Below are positions 11,227 through 22,739 of a DNA stretch of 55,366 nucleotides, one piece after another. A program made the position numbers and the translations under genes. Within the stretch, counting starts at the first letter, position 1. The number at the start of each line of letters is the position of its first letter. The stretch spans positions 1-55,366 of the forward strand of contig JADHZB010001795.1 in the NCBI GenBank assembly GCA_015657535.1, read 5' to 3'. This DNA comes from Nephromyces sp. MM_2019. Taxonomy: Eukaryota > Apicomplexa > Aconoidasida > Nephromycida. Below the pieces are notes generated by a model that was not told the DNA's origin, ran no database searches, and worked only from the letters and a program-made list of their open reading frames with translations.

Positions 11227-14200
11227 CCAATCTCGTATGCTTCCCTCTTCTTCCTCTTCATCTTCAAGCCTTCAGTTTGGAGGCAGTCGAGCTCTATCCT
11301 ACCGAATGACCCCTCTCTGAAAGCTGAGATAAAAAATCTACAGCCTGCGAGAGGATCAGGTTTAACCATCTCTCTCTTTACTATCAGTAGCTGTGAGATA
11401 TGGAAAGATACCTGTTAAGGGAGGGGTGAGGAGGGGGTGGTATGATGCGTAGATGAGGAGGGAGGATGAGGGGAGTTGGTAAGAACGGGGGGTGGTGTGA
11501 TGGGTAGATCAGGAGGGAGGGTGAGGGAGGAGGATGAGGGAGGAGGTGAGGGGGGATGTTGAGGAGGGAAAGTAAGGGAGTAGCTACAGGGGGTAAGGGG
11601 GTTGCTACAAAAAGTGCTGGAAGAGGGACTAGCTACAAAGCGTAAACCGACAATTTTAACCTACCAGTGAAGTCACACACCAATTATAGAAATCTCAAAG
11701 CAATAAGCAATACCAACATCCCATCCCCCTCCCGAGACATACACACACACATATATTCTCAGTACAACCTAAAACGTTTGATATGACTGGCATACAAAGT
11801 TACCAATTATTTCAAAAACGAGAAGTTAAACTCATATCTACACCAAAGCACCCACTTAAGCACCAAGCAACATACTCGCACAGGTGCATATCTACACACA
11901 CAACACATTTTTTGAGGAGGTGACAACGTATTTAGTCACAAAATCAAGTATCAAACACACACACAAACAGCTCTTGGGCTCTTCAATACTAAAAATCAAC
12001 GCTTGCACCCGAATAACCCACAAATTCAATGTCGTTACTAGGCTCCTCTAGCTGTAAAACTTCAACATAAGAGAACATCCTCTTCTTGTTTAAAGTAAAC
12101 AAAATGAAGTCTCCAATGTAAAACTCTCCCACTCTTTGATCATCTATTAAGCCTAGAGCAGCTAAGAACATGCTGCAATCCTCATCCTTCCTTAGTCTAT
12201 ATATACATTAAAAAAGCAAAGAAAAGGTAAACTCTCTGAGTAGATACAGTGTGTGTAAAAAAGCAACTCAAAAATTATAGAACAAGCGAGTATATTGTAT
12301 ACCAATTTTGGAGGCTCATAATTCATCAACTCACACACAACTTTTGAAGACATACACACACATACGCACACTTCTGTTTTGGGTCTCCAAGCATGAAAAA
12401 ACTTGCTCTTACTACATCGAATCAGCCCTAGAAAAACCTGCATTTTGCCTTTCTACTTAAAGTTTGAAGAGAGAAGGCTTCTTGAGTCTCGCCTACTGTT
12501 AATGTGTTCATGCAGACATATAGGTGCACACACATATGCACACACGCATGCAGACATATAGGTNNNNNNNNNNNNNNNNNNNNNNNNNNNNNNNNNNNNN
12601 NNNNNNNNNNNNNNNNNNNNNNNNNNNNNNNNNNNNNNNNNNNNNNNNNNNNNNNNNNNNNNNNNNNNNNNNNNNNNNNNNNNNNNNNNNNNNNNNNNNN
12701 NNNNNNNNNNNNNNNNNNNNNNNNNNNNNNNNNNNNNNNNNNNNNNNNNNNNNNNNNNNNNNNNNNCACACACATATGCACACACGCATGCAGACATATA
12801 GGTGCACACACATATGCACACACGCATGCACACATATTAGCCCACTTAGGAAGCATTATCCCCGGGCTATCGACGCAGAACAACTTTGGAGACGATGAAA
12901 TCTTGAAATGATTGATAAAGCGAGTGACTCCAGGCAGACTGCCATGTTTCGCTGTAGTCTTCTCTGTAGCACACACACACACGCATTTCAATCAACGCAG
13001 CAATGCATACAAAGAAAACTATAAATTAATGCGAGAAAAACGCAACACTAGGAAAAAGTATAAACACACTTGAAACATCAGGAAAAAGTAGACACACACA
13101 CAAAATTAGGAAAAAGCAGACACATATACAATGAAAAAAATACTAACACACATAGTATTAAGCCACAGTAAAAGCATATTACAATCCTTATCAACCCATG
13201 AGCCTTCATTTCCAATACAACATGCTAACCAAAGAAGAGGAAGCACATAAAATAAAGAAGGAAATATTGCATCACAATTTCGCACACACACACACACACA
13301 CAACACACGCATTGATTTAATATTATTAACAAACTTACTCAAACCTACGGTTAGCTGGCTTTCCTTGTGCCCGTGCTTACTAGCCTGTACATACATTTCC
13401 GACAAATAATAGCACACTATACGAGTTAAACTCAGTAACATGGTGCGTGTGCGAATGCGTGTGTGTGTGTGTGTGTGAGTGCAAATATAATCTTCAAATA
13501 GGAATAAGAGAAACACACGTGAGCTAGAAGCCACATTGTATAAAATATAACCTCAAGCATATAATTTTAAAGTCTTGCACACATATCAAACTACACATAT
13601 TAAGAACACCTAACATTTTGGCACACACACGCATATACACACATCCTCACACTCAAAAATAAAAGCATATAAAAGCTAAAGAAGAATACGCAAATTTAGA
13701 GATGTAATTTCGAACGCAATTGTACACACTGTAAAGACAGCAAGAAACGCGAACTACTAACACACACACACACAAAATCCAACTCACACAATAAGTAACC
13801 CACACACACACAGCAACAACCAATGCGCAATCCACTTTCCAAACACATAGAAAACACAAAATCGTAGCAAAATCCTACAGAAAACGCCAGCCTCTTCAGT
13901 GCATTAATGACGGAAGATTTCCCAGTGTTTGGCAGACCCAGCACCATCATCCACACACCGATAGTCTTGAACCTAGGGACTACTTCCAACATTGCGTAAT
14001 CCCTTATTTTAGAGACATTCTTACTATTAATTGCGCTTATTGGTAGACACTGAAGAAGTAAAAGCAGCCAAATTCAAGGTTTTGCATACAAAAATGAGAG
14101 GAAGAAGCTGAAACAAACTTCAAAAGAAGAAGGTAAAAGGCTAGAAAAAGCCAACAAAAAGTAAGAAACGGCGGAATTTGAGCTTACAATAGGGGAAATC

Positions 14201-15906
14201 GATGCTAGAAGATGGTTTATTTTGTATTTGCGTTTCTTCAAAGCAAAGTTCCCTGCTTAACAGCACGGGAAGGTGATCAGCGGCCGGATTTGTTGTGCAC
14301 ACACACGCTATTAGCGAGTAGTATGAGGAACTTCATCTCAAAAAAGCACAATCAGCAGGGAAAAAAAGATATTTTTGAGAAGTCGGAGCAGGCTTGTGTA
14401 TATACACAGTGAGATGCTCTTTATGCTATGATAATGATGAAGTGAAGAGTCACACTGGTTGTAGCGTGCTATGTTTTGTATTTGCGTGTGTTTGCGTTAG
14501 AGAATACTTGCTCCCAGTAGATTCAGACGCACAACACTTCCAAATTTCATGTTTTAAAATCAATGCGTACATGTATATATCTAATGCACATGTGTGTGCG
14601 TATATCTAATGCACACACACACACACAAAATGTAGGCAGACGGTGTATGTACAGTGATAAAAAACTGCATATGTGACTGACTTTCATTCCAGTTTGTTCT
14701 TCAATCAAATCCCTGGCAGACTGAAGATACAAAGAAGTTTGAAAGCAGAAATTACGAAATGATGATGAAAAAGAAAACAGAAAAAACTACAAAAAATTAC
14801 AAAGTGGGATAAATTCCGAGACGACCAGAAATTTTGTGATAACACACACACACTCACACACATACACGCACACACACGCACAATTTCACACTAGCTTACA
14901 CACACACTCCCTTAAACACACAGTTTCTCACTCAGATGGTGCTACACACACGTTCGTATATAGACACCTGCACATTCACATATGCCTAGACGCAGAAGCA
15001 CATGCCTTACTGCCTCTCCAGTTAAGCAAATAGAAGCCTACACAAAACAAACACACACACTACGATATTCTTACATCAACATATTTAAGCACACATAACA
15101 AGCAACAATAAAATCCCTCAAACAAACATCTTCAAACGCTGCATTAACTTACGTTAGCATACTTAGGACTGACTAAGTCAGTCTTGTTTAGCAGTATTAT
15201 ACGCTTCATTTTCTCAGGTATTCTGCCTGTAAGATAGTAGTTAGCCGAGGAAAAAGGGGCCCTAGCATCTCGTACCTGAAAACAGTGTACATACACTGCC
15301 ATAGACTAAAAAAAGTTGAAAAAAAAGGTGCACACATAAATTCCCTTCAACTACTAAAAAAGGTGCACAAAAAGTCGCACACACTCGGACTACCAAGCCC
15401 GAGAAAACCAAAAAATCTCTTTATTTGATGAAATTTCCTCGCACACACCCATACACATACACTGGCTAGCAAACCCACCAAAAACCAAAAGATACCCCTT
15501 ATTCGACGAAATTTCCACACACTCTTACCTCCAAGGCTATATCAATAAAGGAAAACATCTTCATCATCTTTGTTGCAGCGTTGAGCATATGCCCAGGAAA
15601 CCATGAAATAGGGCTCTCTTTGTATACAAATTCTTCCCTAGCATTGAAGCCTTTATAATCTCCTCCCATCACTCGTACTCTAGGCTTGAAGAAGTAGTTA
15701 AAATCAAAGAAAACATCATCTTCAACTGGAAAATCCCCTTTTTTCGCTTCATGATGCTCCCTCTTGATCTCCTGTGGATGTTTTATCGCCTCTTTTCCCA
15801 TCTTCTTCATCATTGAGGGAGAAAATTCCCTCTTTGGTATGTGAAGATCATCGATGGCCGGCCCAGAAGGCCTCCACCACAGCCCCCCCTTCTTGTAGTT
15901 TGACAT
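11227..15906 (-). CDS. MTG1: Organellar ribosome-associated GTPase, MTG1/YlqF (RbgA) family
   Basis: These circularly permuted GTPases act in assembly of the large subunit of mitochondrial or bacterial-type ribosomes. Well supported exons (minus): 15906-15529, 15275-15153, 14720-14682, 14019-13879, 12961-12846 and 12196 onward; all junctions keep phase. Motifs appear in the permuted order: WFPGHM (end of exon 1), VRDARAPFSS, G4 NKTD (residues 156-159), P-loop GLPNTGKSS (208-216), SLPGVTR, G3 DSPG (258-261), then VGEFYIGDFILFTLNKK. Exon 6 could read to a TAG at 11989, but the typical C-terminal motif of the family is recognisable further on at 11344-11227 (FFISAFREGSFGRIELD). An internal donor in exon 6 (CCTA/GTAACG near 12030) and one or more small exons (possibly 11891-11856) are therefore likely, and the 3' end is unresolved. 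Phase 0 or 2 introns carry CA-rich plus-strand sequence. Confidence 0.88.
12515..12836. repeat. 38-bp minisatellite containing an assembly gap
   Basis: A 38-bp unit (GCAGACATATAGGTGCACAC plus ACATATGCACACACGCAT) repeats on both sides of a run of 203 N at 12564-12766. The gap is probably a collapsed or unsized array. It lies in the MTG1 intron between the DSPG exon and the next one, so it does not remove coding sequence. Confidence 0.9.
15283..15298. repeat. Palindrome element E4 beside an MTG1 acceptor
   Basis: CAGTGTA-CA-TACACTG, seven-base arms. On the minus strand it is followed at once by TTTTCAG and the start of MTG1 exon 2 at 15275, so the hairpin ends seven bases before the exon. Confidence 0.85.
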
Positions 15907-16337
15907 TTAATGAAAGTTCATGCTTTTAAGCGGAAAAATTGGAGAAAAAGAAGAGGAGATTAGAAGAGGAGAAATTGGGGATTTTTTGAGGAAAATTTGG
16001 TTTTTTTTTGTTGAAGAGAAGAGGGCAGCAGAAATTTGAGTATTTAATGATTGAGTGTGTGTTAGGGGGGGGTTAGTGTTTGTGGGGGAGTTAGTTTGTG
16101 TGGTAGCTCGCGTCGGTGTATGTGCTAGCTGATATCCGTGTGTGCAGGTCTGCTTGCTACTGTGTGTGTACTTCTTTTTCCGAGTTATCTATAATTCTTG
16201 AAGATGCACTCTCTTCCTCGTTATAGATGCTTCACATATGAATGAACAAGAGTACTCAGCATTGTAGAGTGAGATGTTTGCGAAGTTGTGTGTGTTAGGC
16301 TTGCTAAGATCTGTGAGTTTGTTATTCATTTAAGTGC
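15907..16337. other. MTG1 upstream flank
   Basis: The first 130 bases upstream of the MTG1 start (in its direction) are rich in pyrimidines on the coding strand. Farther out the plus strand is TG-rich. No core promoter element could be named. Confidence 0.3.
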
Positions 16338-16939
16338 TTAATCTGCTAAAATAACTGCCATCTTGACACGCTGATTGAAGTGCTTCATTTGATGTTTGTT
16401 CCTTGCTAGTTGAGCATATATCTCGCACACACATCTACCCCCTTGGAGAATTACGTAAGAAGGGAGAGCAAAACACAGAGCACACACACAGAAAGGGAGA
16501 GAGAGATAGACGCACGCAGACAAACGGGACACGCATACAGGGAAGCAGATACGCACACACAGAGGGAGAAATACATGCACACAATGGAACAAGCGCTGCG
16601 CACAGAAAGACATACGGAGTGCACCCGGGCTCGCTGATAAAGGCAGCATACTCACCAACACACACTGAAACTACTTTCAAGCCAAAAACACACAGTTAAT
16701 TGTATTCCTCTTCTTAAACCGCCATACATCATAAATTTGTTGTTTTCCTCACTTTTGCTCTGCGTCTTTATCTCTTTTTTGTATGCAAGCATTGATTTTT
16801 CCGTATTTTCTTGTATTTTCCTTCAAATTTTCCATCTTTACCTCATTTTTTGTAAACTTCTTCAAATATTCCTCCCTCTTCTGCTTTTCTGCTTCCGGTA
16901 GTATGTGTATGCCTCCATCTCTTTTTTCCGCTGTTTTCT
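16338..16939 (-). CDS. Candidate 3' end of an unknown helical protein gene
   Basis: Two exons on the minus strand: 16939-16842 (acceptor after AAAAATCAG, donor GAG/GTAAAG) and 16421-16338 (acceptor GTGCGAG, TAA stop). The first encodes KTAEKRDGGIHILPEAEKQ and KREEYLKKFTKNE. The second encodes IYAQLARNKHQMKHFNQRV and KMAVILAD. Phase is kept. A competing frame of the second exon is also open, and A/G-rich sequence can mimic Lys/Glu-rich coding, so this is tentative. No start found; family not recognised. Confidence 0.33.
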
Positions 16940-16975
16940 CTGATTTTTCAGTGATGAGGAAGGATTGATTTTCTA

Positions 16976-18193
16976 GTTAAACTGATAATTTTAGTAAATA
17001 AAAGAAGAAAATCTTCAAGAAGTCTGCGTTATGGCTGGAAAACGTCAAACGGCGGTAAAGAGCAGCCTTTTATAAATTTTTTTTAAGTTTATATTTTTTG
17101 GTGGGGGGGGACAGGGGGGGGAGAAAGTTAAAAAAAGGGGAAGAAGAGGGGAAAGAATCAGAAAAAGGTGTAGAAAAGGGAAAAAGCTATCAGAAAAAGA
17201 CGTAAGAGAACAAGAAAAATCATAAAGAGATGTAAAAGATGGAAGATGAAGATGGGAAAATCACAAAAACAAGCCCAAAAAATGCATGAAAAAGGTGGTT
17301 ATGTGACGTGAGTTGGAGATGTTAATGCTCCCCTAAAGATGAAATTGATGTAGAACCACCTCTGGAAGGTTATAGTAGCAGAAAAAGTTCAAACAAACCA
17401 GAGAGAACAACATTTAAAGCTTTCACTCTGGCCAAAATTCATGTTTTTTGACGTTTTTTGTATGAAAAAGAGTAAATTTTTGATTTTTTTTTTAAGGGTT
17501 TCTTTTCAACTTTTCAATATATTTGTGAAGATTTGCTTTTAATGTGTATCTCTGCCTTTTTTTTTCTTTAAGATTGCTTAGGTGTGTGTGCTACTACTCT
17601 CGAGAAGTCTATTGACTAACAGTGCTTTAAGCACGTTTTTTTTATTGTGTGCATCTTTATTTTACGCAGAGAGCAACTGTTTACGTGGTTACTTCTTTTT
17701 CATGGATATTTACACACGCAATACTGCGTGTACAAGCATCTTTATGGTTTTCTAAGGAGTCTGCTTCTCTTTTCTGCTTTGTTAGATGCATATGTTCATG
17801 CGTCATTATAGGTGTGTGTGTGTGAGCATGCATGCTCGTGTGTGCTTTTGAATTTGTGTGCGCATGCTTGTGTGGGATCTTTGAGCATCTCTCTTCCAGG
17901 CTTTCCACGTTTGTGTGCCTATTTGGCGCTGTATTGATCTATGTGTGTCCCTATGTTGTTGTGTGTTATTTGTGAGTTTTTCTATTTCAACTTTTATCTG
18001 TATGTGCCTTTGTGCCTGCCTATTTGTCTGTGTGTGCCTCCATATGTACATGTGTGTTATTGCTGAGATTCGCTCTCAGACCCTTCATCTGTGTGTATGC
18101 GTACCCTTATAGATTTCATCTCTTCCTTAAACTAATCAGTTTCCAATGTTTTTTTCTCTTTCTTATCATATAAGCTGACACTTCTTTCATCAG
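16976..18193. other. No supported gene; purine tract then TG block
   Basis: A G-run (17101-17120) and an A/G-rich tract to about 17300 are followed by T-rich sequence and a TG-rich block (17805-18110). Nothing coding can be supported. Confidence 0.4.
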
Positions 18194-19297
18194 ACAACCA
18201 CCCTATCAACAGGATATAGTGGAAGGAGTATAGATACACCGAAATCTTCAGATTTGAAGGAGTTTTCGGAGAAGGCGTCGTTAAGCTATGAAGCATACAT
18301 TCACTTTGCGTATTGCACTGGACGTTATCTCTGCATGAAATCCCAGGTAGAAGGTGAAGAAGCAGAGGCAGAGGCGATTCCTGCTGAAAAGATCATTGAT
18401 TGGTAATTCTGTAACTATTTCGTCATTTGTTTTCTATATTTTATCAGCACACACACGCTTATTTGGAGGCTACGCAGATTTGCGCACTATACGCGCAGAT
18501 ACGCACGCCCTTAAATACGCACATTCGGACACTACACACACATTCGCACGCTAGACGCACCCACACTCATTCATACACGCACATCCATACATGAACGCAC
18601 ACACACAAATTTGCACACTATATGCACGAACGATGTACCACTTCACACACGAAATACTAGACGAGGAAATGCTGTTGTAGTGCCATAAAGGAGTTGCGTA
18701 TCATAAGACTACTGCACACACATATAGAGACTCAGCCAGATGAGAAATCATGAGTACTTGCACACACATATGCACGCCTATGGCAGCCGAATCTGTAAGC
18801 TTTAAAGGCGGAGCAAAGTGATTGCCTGCTAGTCCTTTATGTTCAACGTTGTGTGTGTTAGCTCTTAAACAAATAATATTTGAAGTAAATCCTGCTATGC
18901 GCATGTAAAGAGCTCCTTGAACGACATATGTAAGATCCTGTGTGTATGTGTGTGTAGAGCTTTTTTGTTTGCATGTGTGTAGAACTTTGTTGTGTGTTTG
19001 TGTGTATAACTTTGTTTTGTGCGTACTTGTGCGGCTTTACTATGTGCTTGTGTGTAGACCTTTTTTGTGTGCCTGTGTGTACTCGCGCGTGTGTTTGCAT
19101 ATATGTGTGTGCTTGAATATATGAGATTGCATATATGTGTGTGTGCGTATGTGTTTGTGCGTATGTGTGTGTCTGCCTTTCAGAAGCATGCGATATTTTC
19201 TGATTTTTCTGCATCTTTTTTTCCTTAATTTATTGCATTCATCTTCGCTCTCATGCTCTCTAGGTATTTGAAGAAGTATGCACCCTTGGTCCCTAAG
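18194..19297 (+). CDS. Candidate internal exons of an unknown gene (weak Sas10/C1D-like pattern)
   Basis: Exon 18194-18402 follows the acceptor TTCTTTCATCAG and ends at the donor TTG/GTAATT. Exon 19264-19297 follows CTCTCTAG and may end at AAG/GTGGAG. Phase is kept (TG plus G gives Trp). The text reads SSDLKEFSEKASLSYEAYI, HFAYCTGRYLCMKSQ, an Ala/Glu-rich linker, then AEKIIDWYLKKYAPLVPK. The spacing of a helix with Tyr/Leu, a short linker and a second helix ending LxPLxPK recalls the Sas10/Utp3/C1D fold, but no diagnostic residue proves it. If AAG/GTGGAG is not used, the frame runs on to a TAA near 19370. Start and 3' part unknown. The intron holds TG-rich and CA-rich blocks. Confidence 0.4.
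18945..19090. repeat. Degenerate TG-rich tandem repeat of about 30 bp
   Basis: Four or five diverged units of the form GTGTGTAGAACTTTGTTGTG, inside the intron of the candidate gene at 18194-19297. Confidence 0.6.
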
Positions 19298-21180
19298 GTG
19301 GAGATTTATAGTACCGCAATGTTTTCGTACCATCGCGCACACACAATATTAAATCAGCAAAGTGTGTAAAAAATGCCTATCTGCTGTGCGCATCATATAG
19401 CCGCTTATTTGTGCGAATTTTCCCGCTCATCGCATAGTTCAAATGAATATCTACGATTGAATTCATCGCTAAACACACCGTGGCATTAAGCACACGAATA
19501 CTATGAAAACACACACATACTATGGCGATACGCACACACGAGTGGCACACACGTAGATGACTCAAAAAGGGTAGATACAGCGATAACGTAGGAAGGGCAC
19601 ACACATGAAAAGTACACGCGCAACTTATCTACGCACTTGGCTAACACACATAGATTTAGCGCACAAGGCCAGATTGCTAACTGGCAATTACAGCTACTTC
19701 GCTAGTACGCACACACTGCTGGCCTATATACATAAGGTTAGCACATATAGATGGAGCACACACTGCTGCATGAGTAACTCGTGTGCATGGCTAGCACACA
19801 TGCACGACTAGCATAGGACTAACACGCACACACGGCTACGTAACTAACTCAAGAGCGCGGCTAGCATAAACACATGCATAACACAACCAGGACTAACACA
19901 CGCACGTATGTAGCCCCATTAATGGCTGCATTGGGTATCAAAGTGTACATGCTGATCTTTCAAGGCGCTAAGCTTTGCAGTGGCATATACAAACTAGCTT
20001 AGCATAGAGATGCTGAGAATCCGCTAAAAATTTGTTTTTCATACGTTTTTTTCTTCACAAAAAATCGTCAGAAAATATCAGGAAGAGGGGATTACGTAAA
20101 GAGGCTGTACATACAGCTCGTGGAAAATCTCATAGCAGATAAATGTGTGGTTGCAAAGGTAATTTGCTTGTTTCGCTTTGGTTTCAAACTGTGTTATATT
20201 TCGTTATATTCTTTCTATACACAAAAAAAAACTCACACATGCTAAATAGAAGCAAACTCTGCTTAAGAGTCAATAAAAGGCTTAATGGGTGTGTTTTTAC
20301 CTTTGGAGCAAGGGGTTATATAGAACTTTATGTGTTGCGTGTGTGTGTTGCTGTGTGTGAGCACACATATTGCATGCGTGTGGCTATGTATAAGCACACA
20401 TGTTGCGTGTGTGTGGCTTTATATTAGCACATTTATTGTATTTGATGTCTGGTTATGTGTCAGCACATGTAATCATATGTATTTAAGCTCACATGCTGCT
20501 TTCACGAGTTCAACTACGCGCGTATGAGTGCTGCTTCACCAAAGGCGGTTTGTATAGAGCTCTTACAGCTTATGAGTTGCATATTCCTGATGTGTGTGTG
20601 AGCTTCATCGTATGTGAGTTTGTGTGTGCGTGGAGCTCTTACAGCTTTAAAATACTTCACTTAGAGCAGCACATGCCAAGCTAGTTGTCTTTGTGCTGAG
20701 CTAACTATGCTCATCTCCTAGGACTGTACGTACACTACAAGATGAGGAGATTTTGATTTGAAATCTATAGATTTGCTGGGTTATTTCATCGAAAAAAATC
20801 TACACTAACACATCTTCATAAACAAGTCCAGCATACCTATTAGCCACATGCAGACTTCTTATTGTAGCGAGTCTACAGCTGTGTGTGTGCACAAGTTGGT
20901 TTTTCTCCTGCACTTACATGTACCTGCGTAAACACCCTCCCTTGCTTGTTCTTGCTATGACTTCCTCCTCTCTATGCCTTCTTTTCTTTCGCACTCTTTT
21001 CTAACCAGCAAGTATGCACACACTAAAACTTCATAGTATGTGTAACAAATATAGCCCTATTTCCTAATTTTATCCCTTTGTCTTCTTCTTCTTCCCTCTA
21101 TTCATATTCTTCTCAGTTAAAAGCTGATGGAAAGAAATCGCTAACACATCATCCCCACTTCTACCTATGGGCCTGGTCAG
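19298..21180. other. No supported gene; CA then TG repeats
   Basis: A CA-rich stretch with a recurring 'GCTAGCACACA'-like word (about 19600-19920) gives way to a TG-rich block (20280-20660). Two palindrome copies lie here (20104; degenerate at 20724). Confidence 0.4.
20104..20117. repeat. Palindrome element with changed arms, GCTGTA-CA-TACAGC
   Basis: Six-base arms in which the usual GTG/CAC outer part is replaced by GCT/AGC on both sides. The compensating change supports selection for the inverted repeat itself. Confidence 0.75.
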
Positions 21181-21327
21181 ATACAGCTAAAGCATACGAA
21201 AGATCTTGTGGCTATTTTCCTACTTCAACACACTAAAGGGAAGGTTTTCGGGATGGTGAAATTCTATAAGCAGGCAATACGTGATCTTGAAGAAGAAACT
21301 CCTCTGCTTTGCTATTTCCTTAGATAA
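21181..21327 (+). CDS. Candidate terminal exon of an unknown gene
   Basis: After the acceptor CTATGGGCCTGGTCAG the plus strand is open for 48 codons to a TAA: IQLKHTKDLVAIFLLQHTKG, then KVFGMVKFYKQAIRDLEEE and TPLLCYFLR. The text looks like real protein and the acceptor is acceptable, but no upstream exon could be joined. The last 60 bases are repeated 85 bases further on. A donor AAG/GTTTTC at 21244 is an alternative end. Confidence 0.33.
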   Translation: MQLKHTKDLVAIFLLQHTKGKVFGMVKFYKQAIRDLEEETPLLCYFLR

Positions 21328-21430
21328 TATCTCAAGCCTGCAACACACTTTTAAGCAGGCGATACGTGATCTTGAAGAAGAAACTCCTCTGCTTTGCTAT
21401 TTCCTTAGATGATATCTTAAGCCTTCAACA
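21267..21430. repeat. 85-bp tandem duplication
   Basis: Two copies, starting at 21267 and 21352, differ at only a few bases. Each contains AAGCAGGCAATACGTGATCT (A or G at one site) followed by a pyrimidine tract and TTAGAT, which looks like a 3' splice site. The duplication copies the end of the candidate exon at 21181-21327. Confidence 0.85.
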
Positions 21431-21689
21431 GGCTGGTAAGCATGCTTTCTTTGAGTATATTTGCGTGTGTTCTTTACTGCCTTGACCTTGAAGAGCAATA
21501 AAGTGCAGGAACTCTACGAAGCGATTCAGTTAATACTTTATTTTTCTTCAATTTTCCCAATTTCTAGATTTTCATAATGTCTAAAAGTTTGAGAATACAT
21601 TGAATATATACGCACACAGCTTAACTTCAACTTCAGAAGAAGATATTTAGCGTAATTAAACTTTTAAGAAAAGATTCGAATGGTTCACA

Positions 21690-21705
21690 AAGTGTACGTA
21701 CACTT
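21690..21705. repeat. Palindrome element E5, AAGTGTA-CG-TACACTT
   Basis: Seven-base arms around CG, in sequence with no assigned gene. Confidence 0.8.
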
Positions 21706-22739
21706 GTAAAATATGCGATTAAAATAGGTAAACTGCCATCGGGAAAACCGAAAAAGTTTAGCTCTCTGGCTTTTCTGGCGCATTTTTTTCCTTTTTTATG
21801 AAATGCATGGAATTTGGCTGAAAGCTTCGAATTCTCGAATCTGGGATATCTGTGTGTGTGAAGAGCTTTACTGTCATGCTGCTAGAGCTTTAGATTACTG
21901 CTTTTGGCGCGCTCTGCGTGTCTCTTTATGTATAATTTATATATGTGTGTGTATTTTTCTGAGCCTTTGCTGGATAATTCAAGGGTTAATCACATCACAG
22001 TCGATACATAATATCACTATTTTAGCACTGCCGAAAGTTTGCCTTTCAAGGCATAAAAATTGCTCCTCTGTGAAGTCGTATTTTCTACCTTCGGTATATC
22101 TTCAAAGTACACCCCCTCTTTGAAGAATTACGCACACATCACCTCCCAAGCACCTGAATATGTGATTTTTGCATTCCTCTCAATTTGATGGCTTATTTTA
22201 GGTTTCTATCTTCACTGCCTTGCGATAGATGTGCGATATTTAGCCTTTTCAAGCTTAAAAATGGGCTTGCATACTCACAGATAGCGATATACTCGGGCCA
22301 CACACATGGGGTTAGAGCTACATACAGCCACGCATGCACAGCAAGTCACACGGATTTACTCTAATTTGCACGTAGGCATTCACACACAAAGAGGTGTTAA
22401 CCCGCAAAATACACAAACAGGCACCAACCGGCACGCACAAACAGGCATTAACCCACAAAATACACAAGCAGGCGCCAACCCACAAAAAATAGACAAAAAC
22501 CAACCCAGATGCACACAGACACTAATCCACACACACAAGAAGAAAAGCATAAAAATTAACCCAAAGCTGCTGCAAAAACAATCTTTGAAGAGGGCCATTG
22601 AAATCAATTCATCATAAGATTTCCTCTTACTTCAGAACGCACCCAAAAAGATACTTCCATCGCGATTTTCCCTCCTTTGAGAAGAGCTTCTAGGCTTTTC
22701 TAAAAGCCCCCCGGTGAAAGCGACTTACTTTTCCTACCC
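21706..22739. other. No firmly supported gene
   Basis: A minus-strand open piece at about 22025-22125 reads VYFEDIPKVENTTSQRSNF and could be an exon, but it has no partner. The plus strand at 22306-22560 is CA-rich with a degenerate unit of about 27 bp around AACCCGCAAAATACACAA. Confidence 0.35.

Noticed and set aside
12428..12991. A 187-codon frame running through the N gap
   Set aside because: Only its first 39 or so codons are a real MTG1 exon; the remainder is minisatellite and unknown bases.
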